Assembly: GCA_910577015.1 (NCBI GenBank)
Contig: CAJTKU010000028.1
Span: forward strand, 1 to 21,435
Direction of reading: 5' to 3'
Source: an uncultured Lachnospiraceae bacterium
Lineage (GTDB): Bacteria; Bacillota; Clostridia; Lachnospirales; Lachnospiraceae
DNA length: 21,435 nt
The position numbers and the translations under genes are program-made. How positions within the stretch are numbered: position 1 is the first letter of the stretch; each line of letters opens with the position of its first letter. Positions 21,435 to 21,435 of this stretch are shown here, one piece after another. The notes beneath the pieces were generated by a model. The model was not told where the DNA came from, ran no database searches, and saw nothing but the letters and a program-made list of their open reading frames with translations.

Positions 21435-21435
21435 C

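Noticed and set aside
1..21435. CRISPR array
   Set aside because: The only tandem array is in-frame inside rlmD with 30-bp units and no spacers; no cas genes are present.

Overview
This window looks like part of a chromosome (or a contig end to end) from a Clostridia bacterium, most plausibly a Lachnospiraceae gut commensal. The reasons are strong AGGAGG-type ribosome-binding sites, moderate GC with AT-rich accessory inserts, the GHKL/LytTR regulatory style, the LytTR-DUF3021 gene pair, and Cys-anchored lipoproteins. Most genes lie on the minus strand. Both ends of the window carry the same 54-bp sequence in inverted orientation (1-54 and 21381-21434), probably the same end of a repeated element in two flanking copies.

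Region 1 (1-8.9 kb) is an accessory, defence-like island, read right to left. It holds a C-terminally truncated HK97-type phage portal gene and a RelBE toxin-antitoxin pair with its own promoter. Next comes a tight four-gene operon (5952 to 1879) behind a near-consensus promoter: a 74-aa protein, a GHKL/HSP90-like ATPase, an unrecognised 296-aa protein, and a DUF6339-like protein with an acidic linker and a GreA/GreB-C-terminal-like domain. Upstream of it are an AT-only perfect palindrome, a serine-recombinase remnant with its terminator, a broken yhcG (PD-(D/E)XK nuclease) gene and an unrecognised helical protein that may be HEPN-like. The four-gene operon is the best candidate for an undescribed, probably anti-mobile-element, system.

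Region 2 (8.9-11.1 kb) is a NUDIX hydrolase translationally coupled to an RlmD/RumA-type 23S rRNA methyltransferase. The latter has seven in-frame 30-bp tandem repeats at its N-terminus and a C-terminal extension.

Region 3 (11.1-16.5 kb) is a redox/detoxification cluster: MerR regulator, flavodoxin-domain lipoprotein, cupin, cyclophilin-like lipoprotein, a deleted NAD(P)H-dependent flavoprotein gene, a two-domain carboxymuconolactone-decarboxylase-like protein and a DUF4405 membrane protein. A hairpin terminator ends it, and a LysR regulator sits just upstream on the same strand. Short spacings suggest mostly one transcript under redox or electrophile-responsive control.

Region 4 (16.5-21.4 kb) holds structured repeats, a LytTR regulator with its DUF3021 membrane partner, a large lipoprotein of unknown function, and an AgrA/AgrC-like two-component pair. 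The kinase gene reads through the terminator and into the 3' end of a convergent tRNA-Pro(AGG).
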